A stretch of DNA of 64,000 nt from Ricinus communis (GCF_019578655.1 NC_063263.1:4188501-4252500); one strand, 5' to 3'. Positions 31,697 through 41,941 are shown, counted from the first letter of the stretch. Made by a program: numbers and translations. The notes: generated by a model from the letters alone, not told the origin.

Positions 31697-31870
31697 AACT
31701 ATTGAGGATTTACTTGGATTATCTGTCAAATTTTTTGGTGAAGCTTATGATTTATATAATGAGTATGCATTTAAAGTAAGATTTAGTATTAGAAAGAGTA
31801 AGTAACGATATAGAGCATATGGCAAAAGACTATCAATGAAAAAAATTATATCATTAGATTCACCAGTTCA
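31697..31870 (+). pseudogene. FAR1/FRS-type DNA-binding domain fragment
   Basis: A short plus-strand frame translates to a piece containing GEAYDLYNEYAFKVRFSIRK, which closely resembles the start of the FAR1 DNA-binding domain (typically EEAYxFYNxYAxxxGFSIRK). A stop follows directly, with residual similarity in other frames after it. The FAR1 family derives from MULE transposases, so this is either a decayed FRS gene or a transposon-derived fragment. There is no zinc-finger remainder or start codon in context. Confidence 0.6.
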
Positions 31871-32984
31871 ATTGAAATCGATAAAAAGTTTTTATCTTCT
31901 TGCTCACATTGCTTAATTTACTTAAAGGAACATCCTATTTTATATTGTCATAATCATATTCATCAGTTCTAGATTTTTTTTCTGCCTTTATGAATTCTTA
32001 TTGAACATTTTTTTTTGCAATATATTTTTCTACCTATTATCTCCTGTAAGATAATAATTATAAGAAATATGAACTAATAATGTAAAAATACAATCCATTA
32101 AACATGTTTTATTAATAATGAACTTTATATCATTAACAAATGAAAATACAAGTTTTGAGTAATGTGGAGAAGAGTCACAAGTATACAAACTCGATTGCTA
32201 TTTCAAATCCATCGACTTTGATGCTCCATCACCACCATCATCCCCGCCTTATTATTAATTCTAGTTTTGTAGTAAGTTTTTTTTTTTTTGGTTTATTTTT
32301 AGGACTTAGCTATCTAGTTACCATAAGGCATTTACTTTTACAATTTTAGCTATCTTAGGATTTCTATACTTTATAACTATTTAGGATTTATGTTATGTAT
32401 TTATTTTGTAATAATAACTTTCTGATTCTATTTTATTTATGATGTTTTATTTTAAGCTAATCAACATATTTTTATTAGATTTTAAAATATGAATATAAAA
32501 ATTAATTCATTTAGTTTTTTTGGCATTTATGTAAATTTTCCTAATACTAATTGGATCTAAGACAAATATAAATAGTGAAGTCAAATTATTAAACATATTT
32601 ATATATTTATATTTTAAATATTTAATTTTAGAGAAGGACATTTCAAGAATTTAATAGATATCTAACTGGTTAGAATAATATTTCAAATGTACATTACTTC
32701 TCTAACTATAATTAAGATATATAAAAATAATCAAATCTTAATCCAAATTTTATTATATTTATATGCAATGAGTAAGATTTTAAAAAGTATATACAACAGA
32801 GCTATTTGATCTGCATATTATATAGTTGCAGTCAATTTAAAATTCTCACTTTAGTAATATTGACTTTCAAAAGAATAACTAGTTTTATTATTATACAAAT
32901 ACATCATTAAATTATTAATATTTTAATTCAATAACAATATAAATAAAAGACCCACAAAATCTCATGGCATCATAATAGTTGCAC

Positions 32985-33085
32985 ATAATATGCCATTGTC
33001 ATTGGAATTTAATGAGATTAGTCATTGTGGAGCTCTGGCTTCTGAGAATAAAGAGTAACAAGTCAAAAATCTTCCTTTTATGTAA
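32985..33085 (+). repeat. Short dispersed repeat, copy 1
   Basis: The segment around GTCATTGGAATTTAATG, followed by a GTCATTGTGGAGCT-like stretch and AATCTTCCTTTTATGTAAG, is matched at 43090-43200 on the same strand (CGTCATTGGAATTTAACG and so on). It may be part of an older segmental or transposon copy. Function unknown. Confidence 0.45.
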
Positions 33086-33996
33086 GTCTTATAAATTGTA
33101 AGCATAGGCAAAATTGTTGTTTTTATTAAAGCCGAGCATGCATCTTGATAATTTCTGCATGAACCAAATAACTATATTGAAAAGTACTAGAATGGAAGTA
33201 ATTTAAAATTTTTATAATCAAATTGAATTAATTTAAAAATATTTTACTATTGCGATATGATATTAATTCTTTAGTAATAATTGTATCACTGGTCTAAATT
33301 AAACTGTAAAATCAAATTTTTCTACATATATAATAATTTATATACTATATTATACTTTATATTCTATAAAAAAATATGTGATATATAAATATTTATAATA
33401 TTTATTATATAGTGTATATTATGTTTCTAATTTACTATCTACTCAAGTTTTAATTTTTATTACTAATACCATATACTACAACAACCAACGCATGTCTGAC
33501 ACTTAAAATTGGACTTATTTTTTAGTGCTATATAAAATTTATAATTTTTTAATGCTAGCTATCTACAAAATATTATTATGCTAGCAGTAGTATGTTTTAA
33601 TAGTTTAAATTTGAACATTAAATTATTATATTTGCAAATGAACTAAATTGCAAAAGCAAATTATTCAAGAATGTGATTACATTTCTTTCTAATTTAAATT
33701 CTCATACTAGTTTCATTTTGATATCAATAGTATATTTTTAATATATTTGATTAAAGGTAAGATTTAAAGTTGTATTTTTTCTAGATATTAGAAATGAAAC
33801 TAGCACCTAATTAAATTGTATTAAACCAAAAAGATTGGTTCAATTCGGCATGGTGCTATTTATATTTGGTACAGTATCGATACCTTAAATTTTAAGAGAA
33901 TTGAGGTTTGGTATGGTATTTAATTATTTATAAATAATTGAATTAGCCTTATCCGTGCTCAACCCTAGTTTTTGTACAAGTTCCGTGACTTGTAAG

Positions 33997-34030
33997 CAGG
34001 GGCGGAGCTACCACATAGGTCTGCAACCCT
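33997..34030 (+). mobile_element. Possible hAT-type terminus
   Basis: CAGGGGCGGAGCTACC resembles the CAGGGGCGGA start seen at the ends of many plant hAT-derived elements. No partner inverted end was located, so this is a weak call. Confidence 0.25.
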
Positions 34031-34069
34031 AAACCTTCCTTCGAAAAATTACTACTTGTTTGTGCTGTA

Positions 34070-34690
34070 ACTTTTTAAATTTTCTATTTTGACGTCAAAT
34101 TTTTTTTATTTAGTTAAATATTTTAATTTGTTAAAAAGGTTTACTACAGTGTTTCTAACAAGTTTTACATTGATATATATTAAACCTTAAATTTATTTGA
34201 ATGTATTTTTTAAAATAATATTATATTATTTGTCTCTTTTTATCCATTTTTAAAATTATTTTTTTAAATGTCAAAACAATAAGAGGAAAGAGAGGTAATA
34301 AGTTTTTTCAAATAGAAAATAACTTTTAGAACTAAAAAATGATGAGTAAAGTTTTTTCTTCTTTAAAAATGAATAAAAAATAAAATAGAAAAAATAATCT
34401 AACATTTTTGTTATTTTATTATTTAGAAAATATTTAATAGAAAACTAAAAAATAAAAACAAGAAAGAAATTAAAAAATATATCATAAGTAATAAGGAATA
34501 AGAATATTTATGTTATTTCATATGTAAAATGAGTTAAATTATTATTTTAACTTGTAAAATATGCAATAGGCATTAAAATATACATAAATTAGGAGGTTTG
34601 GATATTTGATTAAATAAAATAAAAATTCAAGCACTCAAATAAAAAAAATGAAAAGTAAGACACTAAATTTATTCTTTCTAAAAGAATTTC
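34070..34690 (+). mobile_element. MITE-like element, family X copy 1
   Basis: The segment is colinear with 41975-42720: both contain TCAAAACAATAAGAGG, then a GATGAGTAAAG/GATGATAAGTAAA block, then GAATAAGAATATTTA, then TTAACTTGTAA. The right end (AAGCACTCAAATAAAA and onward) is the degraded inverted form of the left end (TTTTCTATTTTGACGTC). It is non-coding, about 620 bp, and lies immediately beside the endogenous virus. Confidence 0.6.
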
Positions 34691-34842
34691 ATATATGCAT
34701 TTCACATATATATATATATGGTATAGTCCTCATGCTGTAAACTCAAGGCATGTGAATATTCTCAAGCTAAGACCACAAAGAGGCACCTCGCCATGGGGGT
34801 CTTTCTGCTCTTTTGGATTTCTATAGCCGAGTTAGCCCTTTT

Positions 34843-34854
34843 GGATCATACCAG
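34843..34854 (-). other. Possible pararetroviral primer-binding site
   Basis: The minus strand reads CTGGTATGATCC, sharing only TGGTAT with the tRNA-Met complement TGGTATCAGAGC. It lies about 150 nt downstream of the putative TATA box, in the expected leader. The match is short, so this is tentative. Confidence 0.25.
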
Positions 34855-34978
34855 AAACAGATCGTAGCAACTATTAATTCATTGCCATTGGATCAAGGAG
34901 AAGAGAGGGGAAGAGTTTAGAAGGCCATGAGAGAGTATAAAAGAGTAAGAAATTACTTAATGGAAAACTTGCCTGTCC

Positions 34979-34984
34979 TTTATT
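34979..34984 (-). terminator. Pararetroviral poly(A) signal
   Basis: AATAAA on the minus strand, about 17 nt downstream of the TATATAA box. A poly(A) signal just inside the transcript start is the known arrangement in Caulimoviridae, where it creates the terminal redundancy of the genomic RNA. Confidence 0.6.
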
Positions 34985-35000
34985 CAAAAATGACTTCCCC

Positions 35001-35007
35001 TTATATA
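35001..35007 (-). promoter_or_regulatory. TATA box of the pararetrovirus
   Basis: The minus strand reads CTATATAAGG here, a strong plant TATA box, with tandem repeats immediately upstream and AATAAA downstream. It resembles the 35S-type promoters of the family. Confidence 0.65.
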
Positions 35008-35065
35008 GGGAGGAGAGTCATAACAAGAGTACAAAAAGAGGCTTAGTGGGAACTCCACTCATCCT

Positions 35066-35300
35066 CCACTTACAAGACAATAAGGACGACTCATCATCCA
35101 CTCACATGCCTAATAGGACTACGTACAATAATTCACTCCACTCACATATATGACAGAATACAATAATTCACTCCACTTACAAGACAATAAGGACGACTCA
35201 TCATCCATTCACATGCCTAATATGACTACGTACAATAATTCACTCCACTCACATATATGACAGAATACAATAATTCACTCCACTCACATGCCTAATATGA
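35066..35300 (-). repeat. 107-bp tandem duplication in the viral promoter
   Basis: Units begin with CCACTTACAAGACAATAAGG at 35066 and 35173, and a partial third begins at 35280. The first two are nearly identical. They lie between ORF2 (ends 35358) and the TATA box, the enhancer position for a transcript on the minus strand. Each unit contains CACTCACATATATGACAG and GACTACGTACAATAATTC. Confidence 0.8.
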
Positions 35301-35357
35301 CAATAATACCTAATATTTTACTTTAAAGTAATAGGAGTGGCCGACAGCTTCACATGC

Positions 35358-36164
35358 TTAGAAAATGTCGTCATTTTGATCATCATCCATTGGCTGGGAA
35401 TCTTGCATGAGAGCTTCTTGTTGTGCTCTGGTTAAGGTAGGATCATCCAGTGGGGTCGGAAGATTAGAGAAACAGAAATGATCAATGGATTGTCTAGTTG
35501 ATTGATGTCCATTGAATGTGCATACTAATGGTGTTGAGACATTAGTCATCCTTGATTTATTTATGTATTGCAGGGCCTGTTTTAGGTCTTCTGTGATTAC
35601 CGGCAAAGCAAGATGTAGAGGACTATTAAGTGTTCTCCAATGGTAACAGATATTTTGGGTTGCATATGTGTTTTCTGTCAGTCGGAGATAGGGCCTGTGT
35701 AATATGAAAATAGCATGGTATTCCGAAGCTTTGAAAATGTTGTCTGAGAATAACCGATGCTCATGGATAAGTTTAAGGAGATCTCCTGTCCATTGATATG
35801 GAGTTTTAAACCAGGTAAGGAATTTCCATGGATATGACCCCGAGTTTGCTTCATTGTTGAAGAAGTGTAAAAGATTCATAATGGGTACTTCTATAGCATG
35901 ATGACAGACTGTAGATAGGCACCATAGGAACCATAACTCACTTTCATGCTTTGGATGTTCAGGAGATAAGTGATAAATCAGACACCAAGGGTAGTCTGGA
36001 AAGAAGAAGTTGGGTTGTATTGGGAGTGACCTTTGTTGAAAAGTTGCTAAATAATGGAACATCATATTCCGGGCAAAGTTAGTGACTTGTTTGGTTGTGA
36101 GATTGTTGGGAAGATCTGGTGGTGAAGGAGGTTGCAAGTTGGTTCTGGAAGATGAAGAAGCCAT
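35358..36164 (-). CDS. Pararetrovirus ORF2, intact, function unknown
   Basis: An uninterrupted 268-codon frame starting 51 nt after the end of the RNase H frame and stopping just before the promoter. It is Pro/Ser-rich at the start and has a central block rich in Trp, His and Tyr (for example YPWCLIYHLSPEHPKHESEL), then an acidic Asp-rich tail (DDDQNDDIF). No known domain was recognised. The position downstream of RNase H matches the second ORF of florendovirus-like genomes, whose function is unknown. Its intactness contrasts with the decayed polyprotein. No signal peptide or transmembrane segment is evident. Confidence 0.65.
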   Translation of the reverse strand: MASSSSRTNLQPPSPPDLPNNLTTKQVTNFARNMMFHYLATFQQRSLPIQPNFFFPDYPWCLIYHLSPEHPKHESELWFLWCLSTVCHHAIEVPIMNLLHFFNNEANSGSYPWKFLTWFKTPYQWTGDLLKLIHEHRLFSDNIFKASEYHAIFILHRPYLRLTENTYATQNICYHWRTLNSPLHLALPVITEDLKQALQYINKSRMTNVSTPLVCTFNGHQSTRQSIDHFCFSNLPTPLDDPTLTRAQQEALMQDSQPMDDDQNDDIF

Positions 36165-36215
36165 AAAAATTATGGGAAGATTTGTGGTAGATGTGAGAAG
36201 GACTATAGGCTGATT

Positions 36216-37312
36216 CTAAGGTTTGGAAAGCCTGGATAAGAAATTCGGGATTAGGTTTCTTATCCCTTTTATATACTCAACCTTAAAATCATACCTGCTG
36301 AACCATGACTTTAATCGCAATAGTTGGGGCTCAGGCAAGGTCTTCTGGTTGGATTCAAGAATCTTTGGGAAGGAAGAGTTGTCCATCCGAACCAGGAAGT
36401 GCTGTCCAATCAGGAAGAATTCAAACTTTTTTATCCCGTACTTGACCGCCAAAATTTTCTTGTAGGTCGTGCGAAAATATTTTTCTGAAGAGGAAAACTG
36501 ACCCGATGCATATCCACATAATTGTTCCTTATCATGGAGCTTTTCTAGGAGGATAGCCCCCCATGCATAGTCAGATGCATCTATTTGGAGAATAAGTTCT
36601 CCGATATGACGGGATTAAAGAAGAGATGTGGATTGGATGATTGTGTGGACCTCTTTTAGTTTTTCGACTTATATTTGTTCCGCCCTGAGAGGTTCTTCTC
36701 GAGTTTATTTTTGAGGGTGGTAGGTGCACGTGCACGTAACTAGACAAGTGGAATGGCCTCTCGAACATAGTTTAGGATTTCAAGGCTGAATTGTTTCTTC
36801 CGATAAATTCTCTTCTAGAAAATCATCAAGTTCCTTTGTCAGTGGGGACCATATGTACCGGCCATTCTTGAAATGCATTCAGAAATTCAATTTCTTGGCG
36901 TCATAAAGGCTTTTTTTCGATAGCATAATGTCATATTTCCGGATGATGGCAAAGTAGTTGGTGGTGGTCCTCTGCTTCCGAGAAAAATAGGATGTCGTCG
37001 ATGTAGATCAAAGAAGAGTAAAGGATAGGCCCAAAAATCTCAATCATGGTCTTCTGGAATTGAGATGGGGCCATCTTGAGCCCAAAGGGCATAACAGTCC
37101 ACTAGTATTGGGCATTAGGGATACAAAATGCAGTCTTGCCAAAAGCCCGCCTTTAGGTCAAATTTGGAATAGTATTGGGCCTTTTGGATATGGACTTTGA
37201 GATTTGAGATCCGAGGAAGAGGAAATTTGTTGTCTTGAAGGAAATGGTTTAAGGGCTTGTAGTCTATAACAAGCCTCTTTTTTCCTCGAATCCTTTCAGA
37301 CCTTTTTTCCAC
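36216..37312 (-). pseudogene. Reverse transcriptase - RNase H region, broken
   Basis: The RT start is seen at 37312-37115 (RLVIDYKPLNHFLQD and FDLKAGFWQ). The catalytic YIDD is encoded at 37005-36994 in a shifted frame, and a terminal RNase H/linker segment is at 36452-36216 (SRYDFKVEYIKG). Between these are frame changes and stops, so no functional enzyme can be made. The similarity is to caulimovirid and Ty3-type polymerases; the movement protein upstream and lack of integrase decide for Caulimoviridae. Confidence 0.85.
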
Positions 37313-37360
37313 ATAAAAGGCTTGGCAAGCCCATTGTGAAGTAGTAGGTTCAATTAGGCC

Positions 37361-38194
37361 TTAATGTAACAGTATCAGGCATTCTGATCGGACAAAAGCT
37401 AGGTCTGTGGGAGACATTTCCATGTGTGTGGCTTTAGTAGGGTTAATGTCTTCATTAAGTTTGAAGGGGAGACTGATATAGAATTGTGGGTTTTTCCACA
37501 GAGGAAGAGGATGTTGAAAATGTGAATGAGATTCTGGACAGAACTGAAGGAATTTTTCTGTGTATGGTAAGAATGGTGGAATAGTATCTGTCAGAGAAAA
37601 CATATTTGAAGTTTCAGTGTATGGCCGAAACTGTCTCTTGAACTTTATGCCAGTTGGAAGAATTTGGAGCTTTTGAGCTTGATGATAAACATCAAAACCT
37701 ATCAGGATATCCTTATTTGGAAGATCCGAACCAATGATGTGCGTCCATACAACGCAATCAGGAAAGAATTGTATTCCGATCTTCTGTCTTGTGATCAGAG
37801 TGGTTTTGAAGGTTTGACCATTAGCTGCCCTAAAGAACTGATTATGGGGCTTCCAATACTCTGATGGGAGAACCATTGGGTTTATCATGCTTTTTTGTGC
37901 TCCAGTGTCAAAGAAAGCTATTACTGGTACAGGCTTGGAGTATTTTGAAGATAGGATCTGTATGGAAATATATGGAACTGGAGGGGGTTTTGTAGTAATT
38001 TGAAAAGTTTCAAGAGGTGAAGAAGAAACAAAGAAAGAAGAAAGTAGGGTTGGAGAGAGAGGATATTGTATTACATCTTCCAGAATATTCTCCTGAATTT
38101 CTTCATGCAGACCAATCATCAAGATTGGTATTTCACTATCGTCTGAGTCTGAAGAAGATTCTTGTGAGGATTCTGTGGAGTCTGAAAACTCCAT
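37361..38194 (-). pseudogene. Aspartic protease and RT N-terminal part of the viral polyprotein
   Basis: A 277-codon open segment with an acidic Ser/Asp-rich start, the retroviral-type protease motif FFDTGAQKS (DTGA at 37909-37898) and ILIGFD, then the conserved region before the RT domain (NEDINPTKATHMEMSP). It is in the same frame as the RT start at 37312, separated only by a single TAA, and in the same frame as the coat segment upstream, also separated by one stop. Confidence 0.85.
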
Positions 38195-38212
38195 TTCTAA
38201 CCCAAATAAGCT

Positions 38213-39226
38213 TTATGGGGTAAGATCCTCTTGCTTCGAAAGTAGAGATTCTATCTCCGCTTCAAAAGAGTCTGGAAGAGATAAAGACATGCTGACTTGT
38301 TGAATCATCTTTGCTGACTTTTCTGGATTCCTAAGACAATTTTTTGCATAGTGTCCCTTTCTTTTGCAGACGAAACATCTGTCAGACTTGTACCCTTGAT
38401 TCCGTTTCTTACGGAAGTATTTGAATCTCTTTGGGTTCTTTTCCCTGAACTTCTTGTTGTTGCGCGTGTATTTCTGGAAATGATGTCCAGACTTCTTCTT
38501 ATGATTTGAACAGACGCAGTTGGCGGCTTTGCACTTAATCTTGAGGTGGTTTTTGTTGCAAGCTTTTTGAACTATCAAGTCCCTTTGAGATAACCTTTTG
38601 AATAACTCTTGTTGATCACACAGTCTCTTAATGGAAGAGAGTGTGAATTGCCAGATTTCGCCAAGTGTAATAGAGGTGACTGGTCTCTTTGTTGCCGCAA
38701 TCATATTATTGACCTCAGGTTGTATTTCATCCGGCAGAGAAGCGATGAAGGTATACTTTAGTGTATCGTCACCATCATGTCCTCCAATGACATAGTAGAG
38801 TTTGGACATAGCCGAATAGTGCTTTTTCAGATCCTTCATTTTTAATGAACAGCAATTTCGATCAAAGAACTCTTGTTTCTGCTGTCTTATGACAAGGTCA
38901 TAACTCCCAAGAAACTGGTTATGGAGGATTGTTACTGCTGCTGATAGAGTTGGCAGAGTGACAAATTGAAGCCTAGTGTACTCAGGCTGGGACTGAAACC
39001 AATCTCTTAAGCTTCCGGTAAATCTTATGACAAATTCGGCAAGGACCTTTTTGAGTGTGGCCCCTTCAAGGGTCATCTGAAGATCAATCCATGCCAAGAA
39101 TTCGGAAAGCTTGTCCTTCCATTTCGACGGGGGTAGGTCATCAAAAGTGAACCAAGGTCCCGCATGGTTTTGACCTTGGGTTTGGAGCTCCGGGAGCAAA
39201 GAATGACCGAGCATCCTCATCCTCAA
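38213..39226 (-). pseudogene. Coat protein region with zinc knuckle
   Basis: A 337-codon segment. The core includes WFTFDDLPPSKWKDKLSEF, RDWFQSQPEYTRLQ and an FIASLPDEIQPEV motif typical of caulimovirid/Gag-like capsids. A highly basic region is followed by a CCHC knuckle (CFVCKRKGHYAKNC) at 38377-38336. It is connected in frame to the protease segment except for one stop codon, and frame-shifted relative to the segment upstream. Confidence 0.85.
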
Positions 39227-39237
39227 AGTTCCACTAT

Positions 39238-39555
39238 TTATAGACTGGGATCAGTAGCAGAAGTGTTCATGAGAATCTCAGTGATGTCCGCCATCTCTGA
39301 AGTATTTGAAGAGGATTCTGAATCATACGGACTGATGAGAGATTGCTCTAGAAGTTTGTCTTTAGAGGCTAGAGGAGGAGAGGTTTTCTTTTGTTGGGTT
39401 TCTGAGTTTTTTGGGTAAAGGTGAGAGAAGGTGCCAAAGGGTTGATAAAGGGTTTCTTGTGGTTGTTCAGGTTGTGAAAGAAAAGGGAATGAAGAATAGT
39501 ACGAAGGAGCAATAGCCGATGATGTGGAGGCTGCTGAAGTAAAGGATGGAATCAT
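39238..39555 (-). pseudogene. Ser/Pro/Gln-rich linker of the viral polyprotein
   Basis: A 105-codon segment rich in Ser, Pro, Thr and Gln before the coat protein. It is in the same frame as the 402-codon segment upstream, with two stops between. A frame change separates it from the coat frame. No domain recognised; it probably corresponds to a disordered linker or the N-terminal part of the coat protein. Confidence 0.6.
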
Positions 39556-39597
39556 AGTAGAGTGGTCTCTTCAAAGATCATGCTCAATTTGATCTAT

Positions 39598-40806
39598 TTA
39601 TTTCTTCAGCCGTGTGATCTCCTTTTCCTTTTGTATGAAGGCGGGTGTAATGGGCTGAGGTATCCGAAGCTCTCTATCCAGAGCCTGATACTTTGCAGTA
39701 AGCGATGAATGAAGCTGGAGTACTTCTTGTGAGAAAGTATCCAACTTATGATCCAACTTTTGAGCCAGGTGTAAAGCTTGGTCTAGTTTCCCATCTATCT
39801 TTTTTAGATAGGTATTCTGGACGATTGAGTTGGAGGTTTGCCAGTTTAGCACCTCTTCTGGTGGTGTCAGCGGCTCTAGTGATCCAGAGGGGGAAATCCT
39901 TGCAGGAAGGATTTCTGATCTCTTGTTCTCCGATTTCCCTAAAGGAGGGAAGTCCTCTGGCTGGAACATGTAGCACTCTTGAATTGCTGGTTGTACTGCT
40001 GATATGGAAGACAAAGATGAAGAACATCTAGAAGTTCGTGGCATTATAACCGAAACCGTGGTTTCAAACCCTATGGGAGCTAAGCTCTTGCAGGTTTCGT
40101 TTTCCAGCCTATAAACTCTTAGATCTTTCTGGATCTCTTTTCTGCAGGTTGCAGAAGGGAGTTTTCCATATTCGACCTTAAGTTGAGCTAATAGTACCTT
40201 GAATTCATCGTAAGAGATATCAATGACTGTTTTTCCTTCTTTTGCAAGGAACTCAATGGCATCATCAAACATTGGGAGTGGTGTTTTACTTGTCTGTTGC
40301 TTTTGGGAATCGTCTGGATCCCGGTCATCTGACTTTGATCTCCTTTCTGAACATGGAGTGTCCGGTGACATGTTTCGAGGATTCTTTTCTGGATGTCGAA
40401 AGCAAGGTTCAGCAAAGTCTAAATCATCAGCACAAGTGCATCCTGGGCGGCACATCTCTGGGGCAACATCCCAGACGAAGTGTCCCTTGACATGGGCGGC
40501 ATAGATATGGTTTCCAGAGGACTGGAATGAATGAATAGGAATTTTTTCCCTTGGCCTTGATACTGGTTGTATCATGGATGCTTGAAAGATGGATGGAGCT
40601 GAAGAAGATTCCCCAGTCTTTGTGAAGATCGTTTTGACAGTTCCATCTCTTTGATTGATAAAGAGAGGATCTGTAGCTTGAACAGGCTTAGATTGAAATG
40701 CCTGAAGCTTTTCGTAGTTGGTGACCCACTCAGTCGGGATTAGCTTTTGAAAATCTTCCTTTCCAACAGAGGGCTTGAAAGCCTGGGATCTGCAGGTTAA
40801 ACGCAT
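39598..40806 (-). pseudogene. Cys/His-cluster and coiled-coil segment between MP and CP
   Basis: A 402-codon open segment. Near 40453-40394 it encodes a C-x3-C-x-C-x9-C-x2-H cluster that could bind zinc. The end (KIDGKLDQALHLAQKLDHKL and onward to EKEITRLKK) has heptad spacing of Leu/Ile and reads as a coiled coil, which seems to continue across the stop at 39598. The front overlaps the end of the movement-protein frame in another frame. A virion-associated or assembly role is plausible by analogy with coiled-coil proteins of Caulimoviridae but is inference. Confidence 0.6.
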
Positions 40807-41323
40807 GATCCTGTAGTCTGTAGACTATCTGATGGTGTAGAGTTGCAGAAAGAGCATTATCAACCTGATTCGCTCCTGTTATCTAGACTTGAACTTTTAA
40901 GGCAGTGGAGAGATAAGGATCATTGAGGGATAAATTAAAGTTGGGGAAGAAGGTCAGGACAACACTTCCTGTGTTGAGTGTTGTGACGATCGTTCCGATC
41001 ACTGCATGCTCATACTTGAGATATCTTATGTCCAGTAACAACATACGGGCTGTGACCGGTAAACCCATCCTTCCATGATAGGATAGGACTAGTCTAACTG
41101 CTCCAAGATGGAGGTGTGTGTAGCCCTGTTTTCTCCACTGTTCTATGAAGGAGGTTGGGATTTCGAGAGTAACGTACTGCTCCTGTGTGGTAGCAGTAAG
41201 AGAACAGTGAGAAAGAGAAGAAGATTGGACATATTCTTTTACTGTAAGGGGTTGTTTATGGATAAGCCGGTTAAAGGTTTTTCTTACAAAGTTTTATTTC
41301 TTGAAAATATTGTAAGGGTTCAT
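40800..41323 (-). pseudogene. Viral movement-protein (30K family) region, broken
   Basis: The frame from an ATG at 41323 shows the 30K-type core: a GYTHLHLGAVRL segment, GLPVTARMLLLDIRYL, EHAVIGTIVTTLN and FFPNFNLSLNDP, as in cell-to-cell movement proteins of Caulimoviridae. A stop occurs after about nine codons, another (TAG) at 40883-40885, and similarity continues beyond it in the same frame to about 40800. Movement proteins bind nucleic acid and modify plasmodesmata; this copy is inactive. Confidence 0.8.
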
Positions 41324-41445
41324 AATAGGTACTAAGGTGTTTTCTATTTGAACATTTTCTGGTATATGGGAAATCTCTACAAGATGGTCTATCTTGTTAG
41401 ATATGGTTTTCTTACATGAAGGAGAAAGTTGTAGGGCAAAAATGT

Positions 41446-41487
41446 GGGTAGTAATTTCTGTAGTCATGGGTAGTAATTTCTGTAGTC
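41446..41487. repeat. 21-bp tandem duplication
   Basis: GGGTAGTAATTTCTGTAGTCAT occurs twice in direct succession just upstream (minus sense) of the viral movement-protein start, near the right boundary of the pararetrovirus. Confidence 0.85.
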
Positions 41488-41757
41488 ATGGTCTATCTTT
41501 TTTTACCTCTTAATAATAATTTAAATGTAACTTTAGGTGGTTGAATTCAATTGGCTGCTTGAAATTTGGTTAAATATATCAGTTTGTCCTATTATTTTTT
41601 TTCTATATTAAAATTTCTTTGAGTACTTATAAAACTATCATTTCTATATAAATTTAATATAGTTGAAGGACTAAATTATTAAAAGTATAATTTAACTTTT
41701 AAATTTATTATCAAATTCATACAAAATGAGTCATCAACTATAATAAGTTTACATTTT

Positions 41758-41941
41758 AGGACTAGCTTAAATGGTAAAAGCAATTACTTGTAGGAGGTAA
41801 ATGTCTTAAGTTTAAGCCCCCATCTCTGCACTAGGCGAAATTTCACATTTATAGCAAATATAAGGGCCTTCTATTAATAAAAAATATTTTCATTACCGAG
41901 CCCATGACCTATTAGGCTTCCTATGGATAAAAAAAATTAGG
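41758..41941 (+). mobile_element. tRNA-derived SINE with target-site duplication
   Basis: The element begins AGGACTAGCTTAAATGGTAA, containing a pol III A-box-like TAGCTTAAATGG, and GTTTAAGCCCCC about 40 nt later resembles a B box. It ends in ATGGATAAAAAAAATT. It is flanked by ATAAGTTTACATTTT (41743-41757) and ATAAGTTTTTATTTT (41942-41956), matching at 13 of 15 positions, as expected of an old target-site duplication. Length is about 184 bp. Family unknown. Confidence 0.6.

Larger units (their letters stand above)
34740..41490 (-). mobile_element. Endogenous pararetrovirus (Caulimoviridae), nearly full length
   Basis: The minus strand carries, in genome order, a movement-protein region, a Cys/His and coiled-coil segment, a coat protein with zinc knuckle, an aspartic protease, reverse transcriptase, RNase H, a separate downstream ORF, then a promoter and poly(A) signal. 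There is no integrase and no LTR, which distinguishes it from LTR retrotransposons. The order MP-CP-PR-RT-RH in one polyprotein followed by a second ORF matches florendovirus/petuvirus-like genomes; the genus assignment is inference. The polyprotein frame is broken by several in-frame stops and at least three frame changes, so it is an old inactive copy. The break-point of the circular genome lies in the leader: leader sequence flanks both ends (above 41323 and below 35000). Confidence 0.88.

Noticed and set aside
33470..33500. CACTA terminus (ACTACAACAAC)
   Set aside because: Lacks the leading C, subterminal motifs and a partner end.
34740..41490. Ty3-type LTR retrotransposon
   Set aside because: No integrase and no LTRs, while a 30K movement-protein region is present, which points to Caulimoviridae.
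41758..41941. Functional tRNA gene
   Set aside because: Box-like motifs are present but no cloverleaf or anticodon arm can be drawn; flanking duplications indicate a SINE.
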